Source: Bifidobacterium sp. ESL0800 | GTDB taxonomy: Bacteria > Actinomycetota > Actinomycetes > Actinomycetales > Bifidobacteriaceae | Length of the DNA stretch: 64,000 bases | NCBI RefSeq assembly: GCF_029395355.1 | Contig: NZ_CP113913.1 | Coordinates: 682,001 to 746,000 of the forward strand | Direction: 5' to 3' | In this document: piece by piece, positions 55,411-64,000 of the stretch | Layout of the letters: every line of letters begins with the position of its first letter | Numbering within the stretch: the first letter of the stretch is position 1 | The notes under the pieces: model-generated | Database searches by the model: none | The model's input: the letters and a program-made list of their open reading frames with translations, nothing else | What the model was told of the DNA's origin: nothing | Translations under genes and position numbers: made by a program

Positions 55411-55965
55411 TCAGACCTCCATGATCTCCTTTTCCTTGGCATCAAGAAGCTGTTCGATGGTCTCGGTGGTCTCTTTGGTGACCTTGTCGAGATCCTTCTG
55501 CAGACGATCGCCCCGATCCTCGCCCATGTCGCCGTCTTTCACCGACTTGTCGATGCTCTCCTTGGCCTTGCGACGGATGTTGCGCACGGCGACCTTGCCG
55601 TCCTCTGCCTTGCCTTTGGCGAGCTTGACGTATTCCTTACGACGGTCCTCGGTCAGTTCCGGCATGGTCAGGTGGATGACGTTGCCGTCGCGGCGGGTGC
55701 TGCCGCCGAGGTCGGAGTCACGGATGGCCTTCTCCACGGCGTTGGCCTGCGAGCCGTCGAACGGAGTGATGGAGAGGGTGCGCGGTTCGGGCACGCCGAT
55801 GGACGCGACGGCCTTGATCGGCGTCGGAGCGCCGTAATAGTCGACCACGAGGCCGTTCAAAAGCGCAGGGTTGGCGCGGCCGGTGCGGATGCCGGAGAAG
55901 TTTTCTTTGGTGGCTTCCACCGACTTTTTCATCTGTTCCTTGGCTTGTTCTACAGGATTTGCCAT
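55411..55965 (-). CDS. frr: Ribosome recycling factor
   Basis: Splits post-termination ribosomes with EF-G. 184 aa, normal length. IRTGRANPALLNGLVVDYYG (about residues 26-45), ASIGVPEPRTLSITPFD, and a C-terminal helix KAKESIDKSVKDGDMGEDRG are typical. 82 bp separate it from cdsA. Confidence 0.96.
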   Translation of the reverse strand: MANPVEQAKEQMKKSVEATKENFSGIRTGRANPALLNGLVVDYYGAPTPIKAVASIGVPEPRTLSITPFDGSQANAVEKAIRDSDLGGSTRRDGNVIHLTMPELTEDRRKEYVKLAKGKAEDGKVAVRNIRRKAKESIDKSVKDGDMGEDRGDRLQKDLDKVTKETTETIEQLLDAKEKEIMEV

Positions 55966-56073
55966 TGTTTTCTCCTTTTTGGACCCGCGACGCGAGTCTC
56001 TGGTTTCTTACGTTTCCTATGGGTTTGACTATCTGTCAGACTGAAAAACAGCGAAAGCTGATAAGTCGACGGA

Positions 56074-56823
56074 TTATTCGACGACTTCCGATTCCAGGTT
56101 TGACACGAGGGTTCCGATCGGCTCTCCGATCAGGGCCTTGGTGACATTGCCCGGCTCTTCCAGACCGAAGACGCGGATATGCTGGTCGTTGTCACGGGCC
56201 ATGGAAAGCGCCGCCGCATCCATGACCGCGAGGTTGTCGACCAAGGCACGCTTGTAGCTCAGAGTCTTGAAACGTTTGGCGCTTGCATCCTTGCGGGGAT
56301 CGGCCGTATAGATGCCATCGACGCCGTTCTTGCCCATCAGCACCGCGTCGCAATGAATCTCCAACGAACGCTGGATGGAGACGGTATCGGTGGAGAAATA
56401 CGGCATGCCTGCGCCGGCACCGAAAATGACCACTCGCCCCTTTTCAAGATGGCGAATGGCCTTGAGCGGAATATAAGGCTCGGCCACTTGTCCCATGGTG
56501 ATGGCGGTCTGCACGCGCGTGGCCTGGCCTTCCTGCTCGAGGAAATCCTGCAAGGCCAGGCAGTTCATGACGGTTCCGAGCATGCCCATGTAATCGCCGC
56601 GGCTGCGTTCGATGCCGGCCTGTTGGAGTTCGGCGCCGCGGAAGAAATTACCACCTCCGACAACAATTGCGACTTCAACGCCCTGCTCGACTGCCGTATG
56701 GATTTCTTGGGCGATACGGCGAATAACCGCCGTATCGATGCCGATATGACCGCCGCCGAATGCTTCACCTGAAAGTTTCAGCAGCACTCTTCGCTTGGTA
56801 TCGTCCTTGTCGTCTTTAGTCAT
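56074..56823 (-). CDS. pyrH: Uridylate kinase
   Basis: UMP to UDP phosphorylation, hexameric amino-acid-kinase fold. 249 aa. [12 protein letters not shown] at the N-terminus, [23 protein letters not shown] and [14 protein letters not shown] are diagnostic. It precedes frr by 108 bp. Confidence 0.96.
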   Translation of the reverse strand: MTKDDKDDTKRRVLLKLSGEAFGGGHIGIDTAVIRRIAQEIHTAVEQGVEVAIVVGGGNFFRGAELQQAGIERSRGDYMGMLGTVMNCLALQDFLEQEGQATRVQTAITMGQVAEPYIPLKAIRHLEKGRVVIFGAGAGMPYFSTDTVSIQRSLEIHCDAVLMGKNGVDGIYTADPRKDASAKRFKTLSYKRALVDNLAVMDAAALSMARDNDQHIRVFGLEEPGNVTKALIGEPIGTLVSNLESEVVE

Positions 56824-57102
56824 CGCGGCCTCTCTATCCTTGGGTTTGGCGGCATATTACTGACTAACAGGTTATCTGTCCACAGCGACAGCAGGCCTCC
56901 AGATTGTCTCCCGTGTCACGCAACGAGGCGCCATGACAGTAGTGATTGACATGTTGAGCAGTGAAGATCGTCTTTTATCAGAGGTCAAATGCGCAAGTAT
57001 CGCTTTCAAGTGCACAACAGGTGTAGGGATATATAAAAATTGGCTGATATCCGAAGATACCAGCCAACGTCAAATCAGGTCAAGACCGTGAAAAGCGACA
57101 GG
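56824..57102. other. Spacer between tsf and pyrH
   Basis: 279 bp containing the rpsB-tsf terminator (57034-57067) at its upstream end on the minus strand and then the presumed pyrH promoter. No gene seen. Confidence 0.6.
57034..57067 (-). terminator. Terminator after tsf
   Basis: On the minus strand TTGGCTGGTATC, loop TTCG, GATATCAGCCAA with one G-T pair, followed by five T. A strong UUCG-capped terminator. Confidence 0.92.
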
Positions 57103-57954
57103 TCACTTCTCGTCGCCCTTGCCGACCTCGATACGAGCGAAGCCGAGCAGTTCGCCGCCGACTTCCTTGAAGAGGTCGCCCACGCGCTTGGAGGTGTCCT
57201 TGACATACTCCTGCTCGAGCAGCACGTTCTCCTTGTAGAAGGCGTTCATGCGGCCTTCGACGATCTTGGGGATGATCTTCTCGGGCTTGCCTTCGGCCTG
57301 GGACTTCTCGGTGGCCACGCGGCGCTCGGAGTCGACCACATCGGCCGGCACGTCCTCGCGGGTGAGCCACTTCGCGCCCATGGCGGAAATCTGCAGCGCG
57401 GCTTCGTGGGCCACGGCTGCGCCCTTCTCGTCGGTGGCGACGATGGCGACGATGCTCGGCGGCATCTCGGCGGACTTCTTGTGCGCGTAGATCTCGACCT
57501 TCGGACCTTCGACCTTGGCCACCTGGCCGACCTTGACATGCTCGCCGAAGAGGGCCGCCGCTTCCTCGACGCTCTCCTTGACGGTGCCGTCCGTGGACTT
57601 GGCCGCGAGAACCTCGTCGGCGTTGCTGGCGCCGGCGGCGATCGCGTCGCTCAGGACCTGATCGGTGAAGGCGACGAACTTCGGGGTCTTGGCCACGAAA
57701 TCGGTCTCGGAGTTGAGCTCGACGGCATAGCCTGCCTGTCCCTTGTCGGTGTCGACCACGCGGGAGGCGATGGTGCCTTCCTGAGCGGTGCGGCCCTCAC
57801 GCTTGCCAGCGGCCTGGATGCCCTTGGCGCGGATGATTTCCTTGGCGCGTGCCACGTCGCCTTCGGCTTCGGTGAGCGCCTTCTTGACGTCCATCATGCC
57901 GGCGCCGGTGTCGTCGCGCACTTGCTTGATCAAAGCTGCTGTAACTGCTGCCAT
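57103..57954 (-). CDS. tsf: Elongation factor Ts
   Basis: Nucleotide-exchange factor for EF-Tu. 283 aa: N-terminal UBA-like MAAVTAALIKQVRDDTGAGMMDVKKAL (partly shown), then KTDKG-like VVDTDKGQAGYAVELNSETDFVAK and the C-terminal coiled region EYVKDTSKRVGDLFKEVGGE. Downstream of rpsB with an intervening hairpin at 58002-58042. Confidence 0.96.
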   Translation of the reverse strand: MAAVTAALIKQVRDDTGAGMMDVKKALTEAEGDVARAKEIIRAKGIQAAGKREGRTAQEGTIASRVVDTDKGQAGYAVELNSETDFVAKTPKFVAFTDQVLSDAIAAGASNADEVLAAKSTDGTVKESVEEAAALFGEHVKVGQVAKVEGPKVEIYAHKKSAEMPPSIVAIVATDEKGAAVAHEAALQISAMGAKWLTREDVPADVVDSERRVATEKSQAEGKPEKIIPKIVEGRMNAFYKENVLLEQEYVKDTSKRVGDLFKEVGGELLGFARIEVGKGDEK

Positions 57955-58001
57955 TGATATCTCCTTGTAAAAAATCTACTTAAATATGTATTGAATGCGC
58001 C

Positions 58002-58042
58002 AAAGGCGGTGCGGAGACCCGGAAGTTTCCGACACCGCCTTT
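58002..58042 (-). terminator. Hairpin in the rpsB-tsf spacer
   Basis: AAAGGCGGTG and CACCGCCTTT arms (10 bp) around a 21-nt loop. No U-tract follows on the minus strand, so it may act as an attenuator or processing site balancing tsf against rpsB. Confidence 0.6.
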
Positions 58043-58056
58043 GACTGCAATGTCGG

Positions 58057-58917
58057 TCAGGCCTTGGCCTCTTCGACCTTCGTCTCCTCGGACTTGGCTT
58101 CGGCCGGGCTGGTCTCGGCGGTGGCCGTCGCGGCTTCCGCCGGCTTTTCTTCCTTGTCCTTGAGCAAGTCCTTCTCCCAAGCGGCCATCGGCTGCTCGGA
58201 CTTGTCTTCGGTCTTCTCGGCCTTGCCGCTGCGCTCGAGCAGACCATCGGCGACGGCGTCGGCCATCAGCGAAGTCAGCAGCTCGATGCCGCGGATCGCA
58301 TCATCGTTGGCCGGAATCGGATAGTCCACGAGGTCGGGATCGGTGTTGGTGTCGACGATGGCGACGACCGGGATGCTCAGCTTGTGGGCTTCCTCGACGG
58401 CCAGCGCTTCCTTGTTGATGTCGACGACGAACATGGCCGAAGGCGTGCGGGTCATGTTGCGGATGCCGCCGAGCTGCTTCTCCAGCTTGTTCTTCTCGCG
58501 CTGCAGGAGCAGGAGCTCCTTCTTGGTCAGCCCGGAGCCGTGAACGTCGGTGAAGTCCATCTCTTCCAGTTCCTTCAGACGCGCGACGCGCTTGGAGACG
58601 GTCTGGAAGTTGGTGAGCATGCCGCCGAGCCAGCGCTCGGAAACGTACGGCATGTTGACGCGGGTGGCCTGGGCGGCGATGGCTTCCTGGGCCTGCTTCT
58701 TCGTGCCGACGAAGAGCACGGTGCCGTTGTGGGCCACGGTCTGCTTGATGAAGTCGTAGGCCTTGTCGATCAGGTCGAGCGACTTGAAGAGATTGATGAT
58801 GTGGATGCCGTTGCGTTCCATCAGGATGTACTGCTTCATCTTGGGGTTCCAGCGACGGGTCTGATGGCCGAAGTGCAGTCCTGCCTTCAGCATTTCGCTC
58901 ATAGTGATCTGAGCCAT
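58057..58917 (-). CDS. rpsB: 30S ribosomal protein S2
   Basis: 286 aa. [20 protein letters not shown] and [17 protein letters not shown] are the canonical start; [30 protein letters not shown] (partly shown) and [15 protein letters not shown] are conserved. The C-terminal 50 residues are an Ala/Glu/Lys-rich tail ([20 protein letters not shown]), longer than in E. coli. An upstream frame to 59007 is rejected because ATG 58917 begins the conserved sequence. Confidence 0.97.
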   Translation of the reverse strand: MAQITMSEMLKAGLHFGHQTRRWNPKMKQYILMERNGIHIINLFKSLDLIDKAYDFIKQTVAHNGTVLFVGTKKQAQEAIAAQATRVNMPYVSERWLGGMLTNFQTVSKRVARLKELEEMDFTDVHGSGLTKKELLLLQREKNKLEKQLGGIRNMTRTPSAMFVVDINKEALAVEEAHKLSIPVVAIVDTNTDPDLVDYPIPANDDAIRGIELLTSLMADAVADGLLERSGKAEKTEDKSEQPMAAWEKDLLKDKEEKPAEAATATAETSPAEAKSEETKVEEAKA

Positions 58918-59135
58918 GATAATGCTACCTTTCAGTCGGTTCTTGCCTGGCCATGCGGGTCTGCGTGCAACGTCCTCGCCTTTGCAGGCGATTCGGTCGA
59001 CCGACACAGTCCGTCACGTGCATGACGCGAATTTGTGTGCTTGATTAGACAATATTAAGTGGATTGCTCGGCGACGTGACTGCCTCGCGCTCCGTTGAAC
59101 ACACTGGTAATAAAATACCACAGCCCCGGAATAAG

Positions 59136-59181
59136 GGAAGAGGTTTCTTTTGACAGCGATCGTCAACGAAACCTCTTCCCG
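59136..59181. terminator. Long hairpin downstream of the ABC exporter operon
   Basis: GGGAAGAGGTTTC and GAAACCTCTTCCC form a 13-bp perfect stem with an inner GAC/GTC pairing. It separates the exporter operon from rpsB and probably terminates the exporter transcript. Confidence 0.65.
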
Positions 59182-59200
59182 TCGAATGGAGTGAATCTGC

Positions 59201-61018
59201 CTAATCCGACGCTCCATCGGCGTTGCCTTCACGTACCTTGAGCATGGCGTACTGCGACTCGTAGAGGCGGTAGTAGGCGCCCTTCTTCTCCAGAAGCTCC
59301 TTGTGGGAGCCGTGCTCGACGATCTGGCCGTGGTCGATGTAGTAGATCTCGTCGGAATTTTCGATGGTGGAAAGACGGTGCGCGATCACGAAACTCGTAC
59401 GGCCTTTGAGCAGATGCTGCAGACCGGCCTGCAACGCCTCTTCCGTACGGGTGTCGATGTTGCTGGTCGCTTCGTCGAGGATGAGGATGCGCGGGTCTGC
59501 AAGGAGCACTCTGGCGAAGGAGATCAGCTGGCGCTGGCCGGCGGACATGGTCGAGCCGCGTTCCTCGACCACCGTGTCGTAGCCGTCGGGCATCTCGCGG
59601 ATGAATTCGTCGGCGTGCACGGCCTTGGCGGCCTCCTCGATCTGTTCGTCGGTGGCGTCGAGCTTGCCATAGCGGATGTTCTCGCGCACGTTGCCGGAGA
59701 AGACGAACGTATCCTGCAGCATCACCCCCATCTGCCGGCGCAGCGATTGCAGGGTGACGTCGCGGATGTCGTAGCCGTCGATGGTGACCGATCCTTCCGA
59801 GACATCGTAGAAACGCGAGAGCAGGCTGACGATGGTGGTCTTGCCGGCGCCCGTGGGCCCGACCAGCGCAATGGTCTTGCCCGGTTCGATGTGGAAGTCG
59901 ACGAGGTTGAGGATGTTGCGGCCATCGGGCTCGTAGCGGAAGACGACGTCGTTGAAATCGACCTTGCCGCGGATCTGCGGCAAGGCGGCGGCCCCCGGTT
60001 TGTTGGTGATCTCCGGGGTGATGTCGAGCGTCTCGAAGATGCGTTCCAGATAGGCCGAGCAGGTGATTAGCTGGTTGTAGAAATTGCCGAGGTCGATCAC
60101 CGGGTTCCAGAAGTTGTTGGCGTAGCCGACGAAGGCGATGAGCACGCCGGTGGTGACGTTGACCCCGCCGAGGCCCATGATGCCGACATAGTAGATGAAC
60201 GCCATGGTCATGGCGCTGATGGTCTGCACGCCCGGCCACATCAGGTCCTGGACGTAGATGGCCTTCATGTAGTAGCTGCGGACCGTGCCCTGCTGCTGCT
60301 GGAAGGTGTCGAACTGCTTGCGTTCGCGCGCGAAGGTCTGGGTGGTCTTGACCCCGGCGATGGACTCGTGCACGTAGGCGTTGAGGTTGCTCTGCTTGTT
60401 GGAGAGCAGCTGGTAGGCGTGCTTCTGCAGGCGTTGCAGCACCAGCACCCAGATGGTCAGCAGCGGAAAAAGAATAAGGCTCCATAGTGCAAGCCGCCAA
60501 TCGACGACGAACATGACCACCAGGGTGACCACGAAGGTGAAGATGTCGGCGATCACGTTGATCAGGCCGCTGGAAAGCGTGTCGGAAAGCGTGTTGACGT
60601 AGTTGACCACGCGCACCAGGATCTTGCCGTGCGGGCGGGAGTCGAAATAGCTGAACGGCAGCGTCTGGATGTGGGTGAACAGGTCGCGCCGCATGTCCTT
60701 GAGCATCAACTGTCCGACGCGTGTGATCGCCACGGTCCTGTAGCGCACGCCCAGCTCGTAGAGCACGATGAGCATGGCGAACACGCCGGCGAGCAGGCCC
60801 AGCTGCCCGAAATCCTTGTGCGGGATGGCGGAGTCGATCATGATCTTGGTCAGATACGGGGCCGCGACGGTGATGCAGCTCATCGATAGCACCACAACGA
60901 CGATGCGCGCGACCTGGCCGAGATATGGCTTGAGATAGGCGGCGATACGGACGATGTCGTGGAGGTTGATCTTTTCCTCGAGCTCTTCGTCCTCGTTATA
61001 GGTATTGCGTTTTGCCAT
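59201..61018 (-). CDS. Heterodimeric ABC exporter, subunit with degenerate signature
   Basis: 605 aa: six TM helices (about residues 30-320) fused to an ATPase domain. Walker A VGPTGAGKTT (about 396), Q-loop MLQDTFVFSGNVRENI, Walker B ILILDEATSNID with the catalytic Glu, and H-loop VIAHRLS are intact, but the signature is STMSAGQRQL instead of LSGGQ. The partner at 61032 has the opposite defect. It follows the partner by 13 bp, with AGGAGG before ATG 61018. Likely multidrug or peptide exporter; substrate unknown. Confidence 0.93.
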   Translation of the reverse strand: MAKRNTYNEDEELEEKINLHDIVRIAAYLKPYLGQVARIVVVVLSMSCITVAAPYLTKIMIDSAIPHKDFGQLGLLAGVFAMLIVLYELGVRYRTVAITRVGQLMLKDMRRDLFTHIQTLPFSYFDSRPHGKILVRVVNYVNTLSDTLSSGLINVIADIFTFVVTLVVMFVVDWRLALWSLILFPLLTIWVLVLQRLQKHAYQLLSNKQSNLNAYVHESIAGVKTTQTFARERKQFDTFQQQQGTVRSYYMKAIYVQDLMWPGVQTISAMTMAFIYYVGIMGLGGVNVTTGVLIAFVGYANNFWNPVIDLGNFYNQLITCSAYLERIFETLDITPEITNKPGAAALPQIRGKVDFNDVVFRYEPDGRNILNLVDFHIEPGKTIALVGPTGAGKTTIVSLLSRFYDVSEGSVTIDGYDIRDVTLQSLRRQMGVMLQDTFVFSGNVRENIRYGKLDATDEQIEEAAKAVHADEFIREMPDGYDTVVEERGSTMSAGQRQLISFARVLLADPRILILDEATSNIDTRTEEALQAGLQHLLKGRTSFVIAHRLSTIENSDEIYYIDHGQIVEHGSHKELLEKKGAYYRLYESQYAMLKVREGNADGASD

Positions 61019-61031
61019 GATTGCCTCCTTC

Positions 61032-62891
61032 CTACTCTTCGAATCCTTGGGAACCGCCGGATTCGACGCCCAGCTGTTTGCGGTATATCTCCCAATAACG
61101 GCCATGGGCCGCCACCAGATGCTCGTGGTCGCCCCGTTCGACGATGCGGCCGTGTTCCAGTACCAGGATCAGGTCGGCGTCCTTGACCGAGGAGATGCGA
61201 TGGGCGATGGTGACCACCGTCTTTTGCGTCTCCATGTCGCGCAGATGCTGCTGGATCTGCGCTTCGGTCTCCATGTCCACCGCCGAGGTGGTGTCGTCCA
61301 TGATCAGGATGGAAGGGTCATCGGCCAGCGCACGGGCCAATGAAAGACGTTGTTTCTGCCCGCCGGAGAGTCCGACTCCACGTTCGCCGACGATGGTGTC
61401 GTAGCCTTCCGGCATTGAGCGGATGAATTCGTCCGCCCCGGCTATGCCGGCCATGCGGCGTATGTAGGCAGGGTCGGAGGAACGCGCGGAACCGGCGCCG
61501 AAACCGATGTTGTCGCCGATGGTGTCGGAGAAGAGGAACGTGTCCTGCGCCACGATGCTCACCTGGTTGCGCAGGGTCTTTAATGGCCAGTCCCTGGCGT
61601 CGATGCCGTCGAGGAGGACGGTGCCGACGGTTGGATCGTAGAAGCGGGCGATGAGGTTGACCAGCGTGGATTTGCCGGCTCCGGTCTCGCCGAGGATGCC
61701 CAGTTTGGTGCCGGCGGGCACATAGAAATTGAGGTCCTTCAACACCGGTGTCTCCGGATCGTCGGGGAAGGCGAAGCTGACGTGGTCGAAGCGGATCTCT
61801 CCGCTCATGCGGTCCGGCGTGGCGTTCTCGGGTTTGCGCACGCCCACCCGCTCCTGGATGTCGACCGCCTGTTTGACGGACTGTGCGGCGTGCGGTTTTT
61901 CGGTAATACGCGATTCGGCCGTGAGCAGGCGACGGATCTTGATACAGCTGGCGCCGAATCGCTGCCAATCGTTGATCAGCCATCCGGATTGGCGCACCGG
62001 GCCGTCGATCATCCACAGCAGGCTGTTGAAGCTGACGAGGTTGCCCAGTGTCATGTATCCCTTGATCACGAGGAATCCGCCGATGCCCAGCGTGATGAGC
62101 TGCAGCGAGAAGCCCAGTCCATCCAGCCACGGCATGAACTTGCGGTTGTTGTAGGCCGAGTCCATGTTCTTTTGCATGTAGTCGTCGTTGCGCTCGTCGA
62201 ACTTGCTGGTCTCGTAATCCTCGCGGACGAAGGCCTTGACCACGCGGTTGCCCTCGATGTTCTCCTCGACCATCGAGTTGAGATCGGCCAGCGAGTTGCG
62301 GATGGCGTAGAACAGCGGCGCGGCGCGCTTGGAGAGCGCGCGGGTGAGGATGAAGATGAACGGGGTGACGCAGGTAAGTGCCAGGGCCAGCCGCCAGTCG
62401 ATGGTGTACATCACGCACAGTGCACCGAGGAACATGACCACGCAGTCGGTGGCCTGGTAGCTCACCCAGCTCAGGAAGTGGCGTATGGCCTCGGTGTCGG
62501 ATGTCATACGGCTCATGATGTCGCCGTTGCGGGTGTGGTTGAAATAGGTGAAGTCCAGCTCGTGCAGCTTCTCGTATTCGTCACTCACGAGCCGGTAGAT
62601 GGAATTCTGGCCGAAACGTTCCATCAGGATCTGGTAGATATAGCGGGAAACCACGCGCACCAGCGTCACCACGATCATGGCACCGCAAATGCGGGTGAGC
62701 ATGTCGAAGTGCCTGGCCCCGATGACCTGGTCGACGATCAGGCCCGCCAACAGCGGCATGGTGACCGCCATGGCGTCGTTGATAAACAGCAGCACCACCG
62801 ACACCGCCACGCGTGGCAGGTCCGGTTTGCAGTACTGCAAGATCCATTTGAGATTACCTGATGTCTGGTTGCGTTCAGGATCGACGTACAT
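61032..62891 (-). CDS. Heterodimeric ABC exporter, subunit with degenerate Walker B
   Basis: 619 aa: six TM helices (about 30-300), then an ATPase with Walker A LGETGAGKSTLVN (about 401), Q-loop VAQDTFLFSDTIGDNI, canonical signature VGLSGGQKQR and H-loop IAHRIS. Walker B reads ILIMDDTTSAVD, with Asp in place of the catalytic Glu. Together with the next gene this gives one hydrolytic and one degenerate ATP site, as in TM287/288- and BmrCD-type exporters. It is the first gene of the pair. Confidence 0.93.
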   Translation of the reverse strand: MYVDPERNQTSGNLKWILQYCKPDLPRVAVSVVLLFINDAMAVTMPLLAGLIVDQVIGARHFDMLTRICGAMIVVTLVRVVSRYIYQILMERFGQNSIYRLVSDEYEKLHELDFTYFNHTRNGDIMSRMTSDTEAIRHFLSWVSYQATDCVVMFLGALCVMYTIDWRLALALTCVTPFIFILTRALSKRAAPLFYAIRNSLADLNSMVEENIEGNRVVKAFVREDYETSKFDERNDDYMQKNMDSAYNNRKFMPWLDGLGFSLQLITLGIGGFLVIKGYMTLGNLVSFNSLLWMIDGPVRQSGWLINDWQRFGASCIKIRRLLTAESRITEKPHAAQSVKQAVDIQERVGVRKPENATPDRMSGEIRFDHVSFAFPDDPETPVLKDLNFYVPAGTKLGILGETGAGKSTLVNLIARFYDPTVGTVLLDGIDARDWPLKTLRNQVSIVAQDTFLFSDTIGDNIGFGAGSARSSDPAYIRRMAGIAGADEFIRSMPEGYDTIVGERGVGLSGGQKQRLSLARALADDPSILIMDDTTSAVDMETEAQIQQHLRDMETQKTVVTIAHRISSVKDADLILVLEHGRIVERGDHEHLVAAHGRYWEIYRKQLGVESGGSQGFEE

Positions 62892-63188
62892 TGATGAACC
62901 CTCGTATCATCTTCGATTTGTTGTTCTCTGTCTCTTACGGCTTGCCTTGCCGCCACTGCACGCGCAATCGTCTCGGTCCACAATAAACGGATCCAAATGA
63001 TTGTCCGACAGATAGAACATTAGCGCGTTCCATGCCTGATGCGCTGTCTTCCGCCGCCTGTTCGGCGTGTTGCCGGATTGAGCCATCATATACGTCACCG
63101 CCTGAATCCCATACATGCTCATAGGACTCAGGCGGTGACGCTAAAAGACGTTGATTGCATTGCATCATGCGATCAACGCAATGTGTCT
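62892..63188. other. Spacer between def and the ABC exporter with long hairpin
   Basis: 297 bp. Contains a 13-bp perfect stem at 63093-63140 (CGTCACCGCCTGA with TCAGGCGGTGACG, about 22-nt loop), probably terminating def. The remainder should include the exporter promoter. No gene supported. Confidence 0.6.
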
Positions 63189-63671
63189 CTATTGTATAGA
63201 ACGCATGCGGCGCATGGCTTCCCGGCGTTCTTCCTTTTCGAGACGGTCAAGATAGATGTGGCCGTCAAGGTGGTCGGTCTCATGCTGCAGCATGCGTCCC
63301 ATGATGCCGGTTCCTTCGACGACGATGGTCTTGCCGTCGAGGTCGATACCGCGCACGCGTGCATAGTCGGCGCGTCTGGTCTTGTACCAGAGCTTCGGCA
63401 CCGAAAGGCAGCCTTCGTCGCCGTACTGCTCTCCCCTGGTCTCTTCGATAACCGGGTTCAGGACGTAGCCGAGCTTGCCGTCGATGTTGTAGGAGAACGC
63501 ACGCAGGCTGATGCCGATCTGGTTGGCGGAGAGTCCTGCACGACCAGGGTCGTCGACCGTATCCAACAGGTCCTGCACCATATTGCGCACCGCGGGTGTG
63601 ATCGTTCGAATCGGCTCGCACGGGGTTCTCAACACCGGATCGGGAACCACCCTGATTTCTCGTAACGCCAA
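63189..63671 (-). CDS. def: Peptide deformylase
   Basis: Removes the N-formyl group from nascent proteins. 160 aa with the three motifs GLSANQIG (motif 1, about residue 46), EGCLSVP (motif 2, metal Cys) and QHETDHLDG (motif 3, His-Glu-x2-His). The start is TTG 63671 with GAGGAG upstream; there is no in-frame ATG before the conserved [18 protein letters not shown] sequence. Confidence 0.95.
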   Translation of the reverse strand: MALREIRVVPDPVLRTPCEPIRTITPAVRNMVQDLLDTVDDPGRAGLSANQIGISLRAFSYNIDGKLGYVLNPVIEETRGEQYGDEGCLSVPKLWYKTRRADYARVRGIDLDGKTIVVEGTGIMGRMLQHETDHLDGHIYLDRLEKEERREAMRRMRSIQ

Positions 63672-63705
63672 TGCACTGCTCCTCTTGATATCGGTGAACG
63701 GTTAT

Positions 63706-64000
63706 TTACTTCTGTGCCGGCGAATCGCGCTCCGGCGTTGCCGTCTTCGGCGATTGCTTCCAAGGGTCTTCACCCTCGCGTTCCATCTCGCGTTCGGCAA
63801 GGCGGGCTCCGGCTTTCTGCTTGGCCTGTTCATAGGCCTCGCGAACCTTTGGGGTCACCGCATCGGTGGCCTGCCGCACGGATTCCGCGGTCTTGTCGAT
63901 GAAGCCGTTCGTGGCTGACGGCGCCGGCTTGACTCGCGCCTTCGGAGTATAGACCTTCGTATTGATGAGATCGGCGTAGTGCTTCAGGACCTCGCCGCGC
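63706..64000 (-). CDS. Hypothetical protein, C-terminal part
   Basis: An open minus-strand frame enters from beyond the window and ends at TAA 63706-63708. The visible 98 residues are polar and helical, including VRQATDAVTPKVREAYEQAK and ARLAEREMEREGEDPWKQ, ending ERDSPAQK. No TM or known motif is visible in this part. The 34-bp gap to the def start suggests co-transcription. Function unknown. Confidence 0.65.
   Translation of the reverse strand, partial: RGEVLKHYADLINTKVYTPKARVKPAPSATNGFIDKTAESVRQATDAVTPKVREAYEQAKQKAGARLAEREMEREGEDPWKQSPKTATPERDSPAQK

Noticed and set aside
59229..60500. A 423-aa minus-strand frame within the ABC exporter gene
   Set aside because: Low-complexity Arg/His/Pro composition and complete overlap with an intact ABC protein.

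Overview
The window is a contiguous stretch of an actinobacterial chromosome that is almost certainly from a Bifidobacterium. The evidence is the gene order and several characteristic genes: a fused cytidylate kinase/Der GTPase, a fused PafB/PafC-type WYL regulator, RbpA, a eukaryote-like UTP-glucose-1-phosphate uridylyltransferase, the pgsA-DUF881-Sbp-DUF881-FHA-FtsR block, and conserved rpsB-tsf-pyrH-frr-cdsA-rlmN and hisF-hisI-lgt-rpe-hisE-hisG runs. I cannot assign a species from the sequence alone.

Layout. 0-11.2 kb is core: the ruvB end, yajC, apt, sucCD, a PerM-like membrane protein, purH, a DUF3017 protein, an aquaporin, an RluB-type pseudouridine synthase and cmk-der. A tRNA-Pro(GGG) at 11.54 kb opens an accessory region that runs to about 29.2 kb. 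Its 3' half plus its terminator is duplicated as a 109-bp direct repeat at 15.44 kb, bracketing a 3.86-kb island (MerR/aldo-keto reductase pair and NhaA) with no integrase. Next come a DUF3800 gene preceded by a structured, twice-occurring non-coding element, a LanFEG-like ABC transporter with its own two-component system, and compact regulator/effector modules: TetR/MFS, TetR/HXXEE, TetR with a small helical protein, and MerR/aldo-keto reductase/carboxymuconolactone decarboxylase-like. A frameshifted glycosyltransferase relic closes the region.

From 29.3 to 36.7 kb core genes return: UGPase, PafBC, a one-TM protein, HelY helicase and rbpA. The gap 36.8-37.4 kb holds an unusual cluster of palindromes. 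At 37.4-43.9 kb lies a nearly complete non-phosphorylative L-fucose pathway (transporter, dehydrogenase, lactonase, dehydratase, aldolase) with a divergent LacI regulator and visible operators.

From 43.9 to 64 kb everything is on the minus strand and mostly housekeeping: the cell-envelope/FHA block, histidine biosynthesis, lipoprotein and phospholipid synthesis, rlmN whose start codon sits in a 10-bp microsatellite, translation factors, a heterodimeric ABC exporter with complementary degenerate ATP sites, and peptide deformylase.

The most unusual parts are the tRNA-Pro repeat structure with iterated 9-mers, and the paired non-coding element upstream of DUF3800, whose arm sequences differ between copies while pairing is kept. 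No CRISPR array, rRNA, transposase or integrase was seen.
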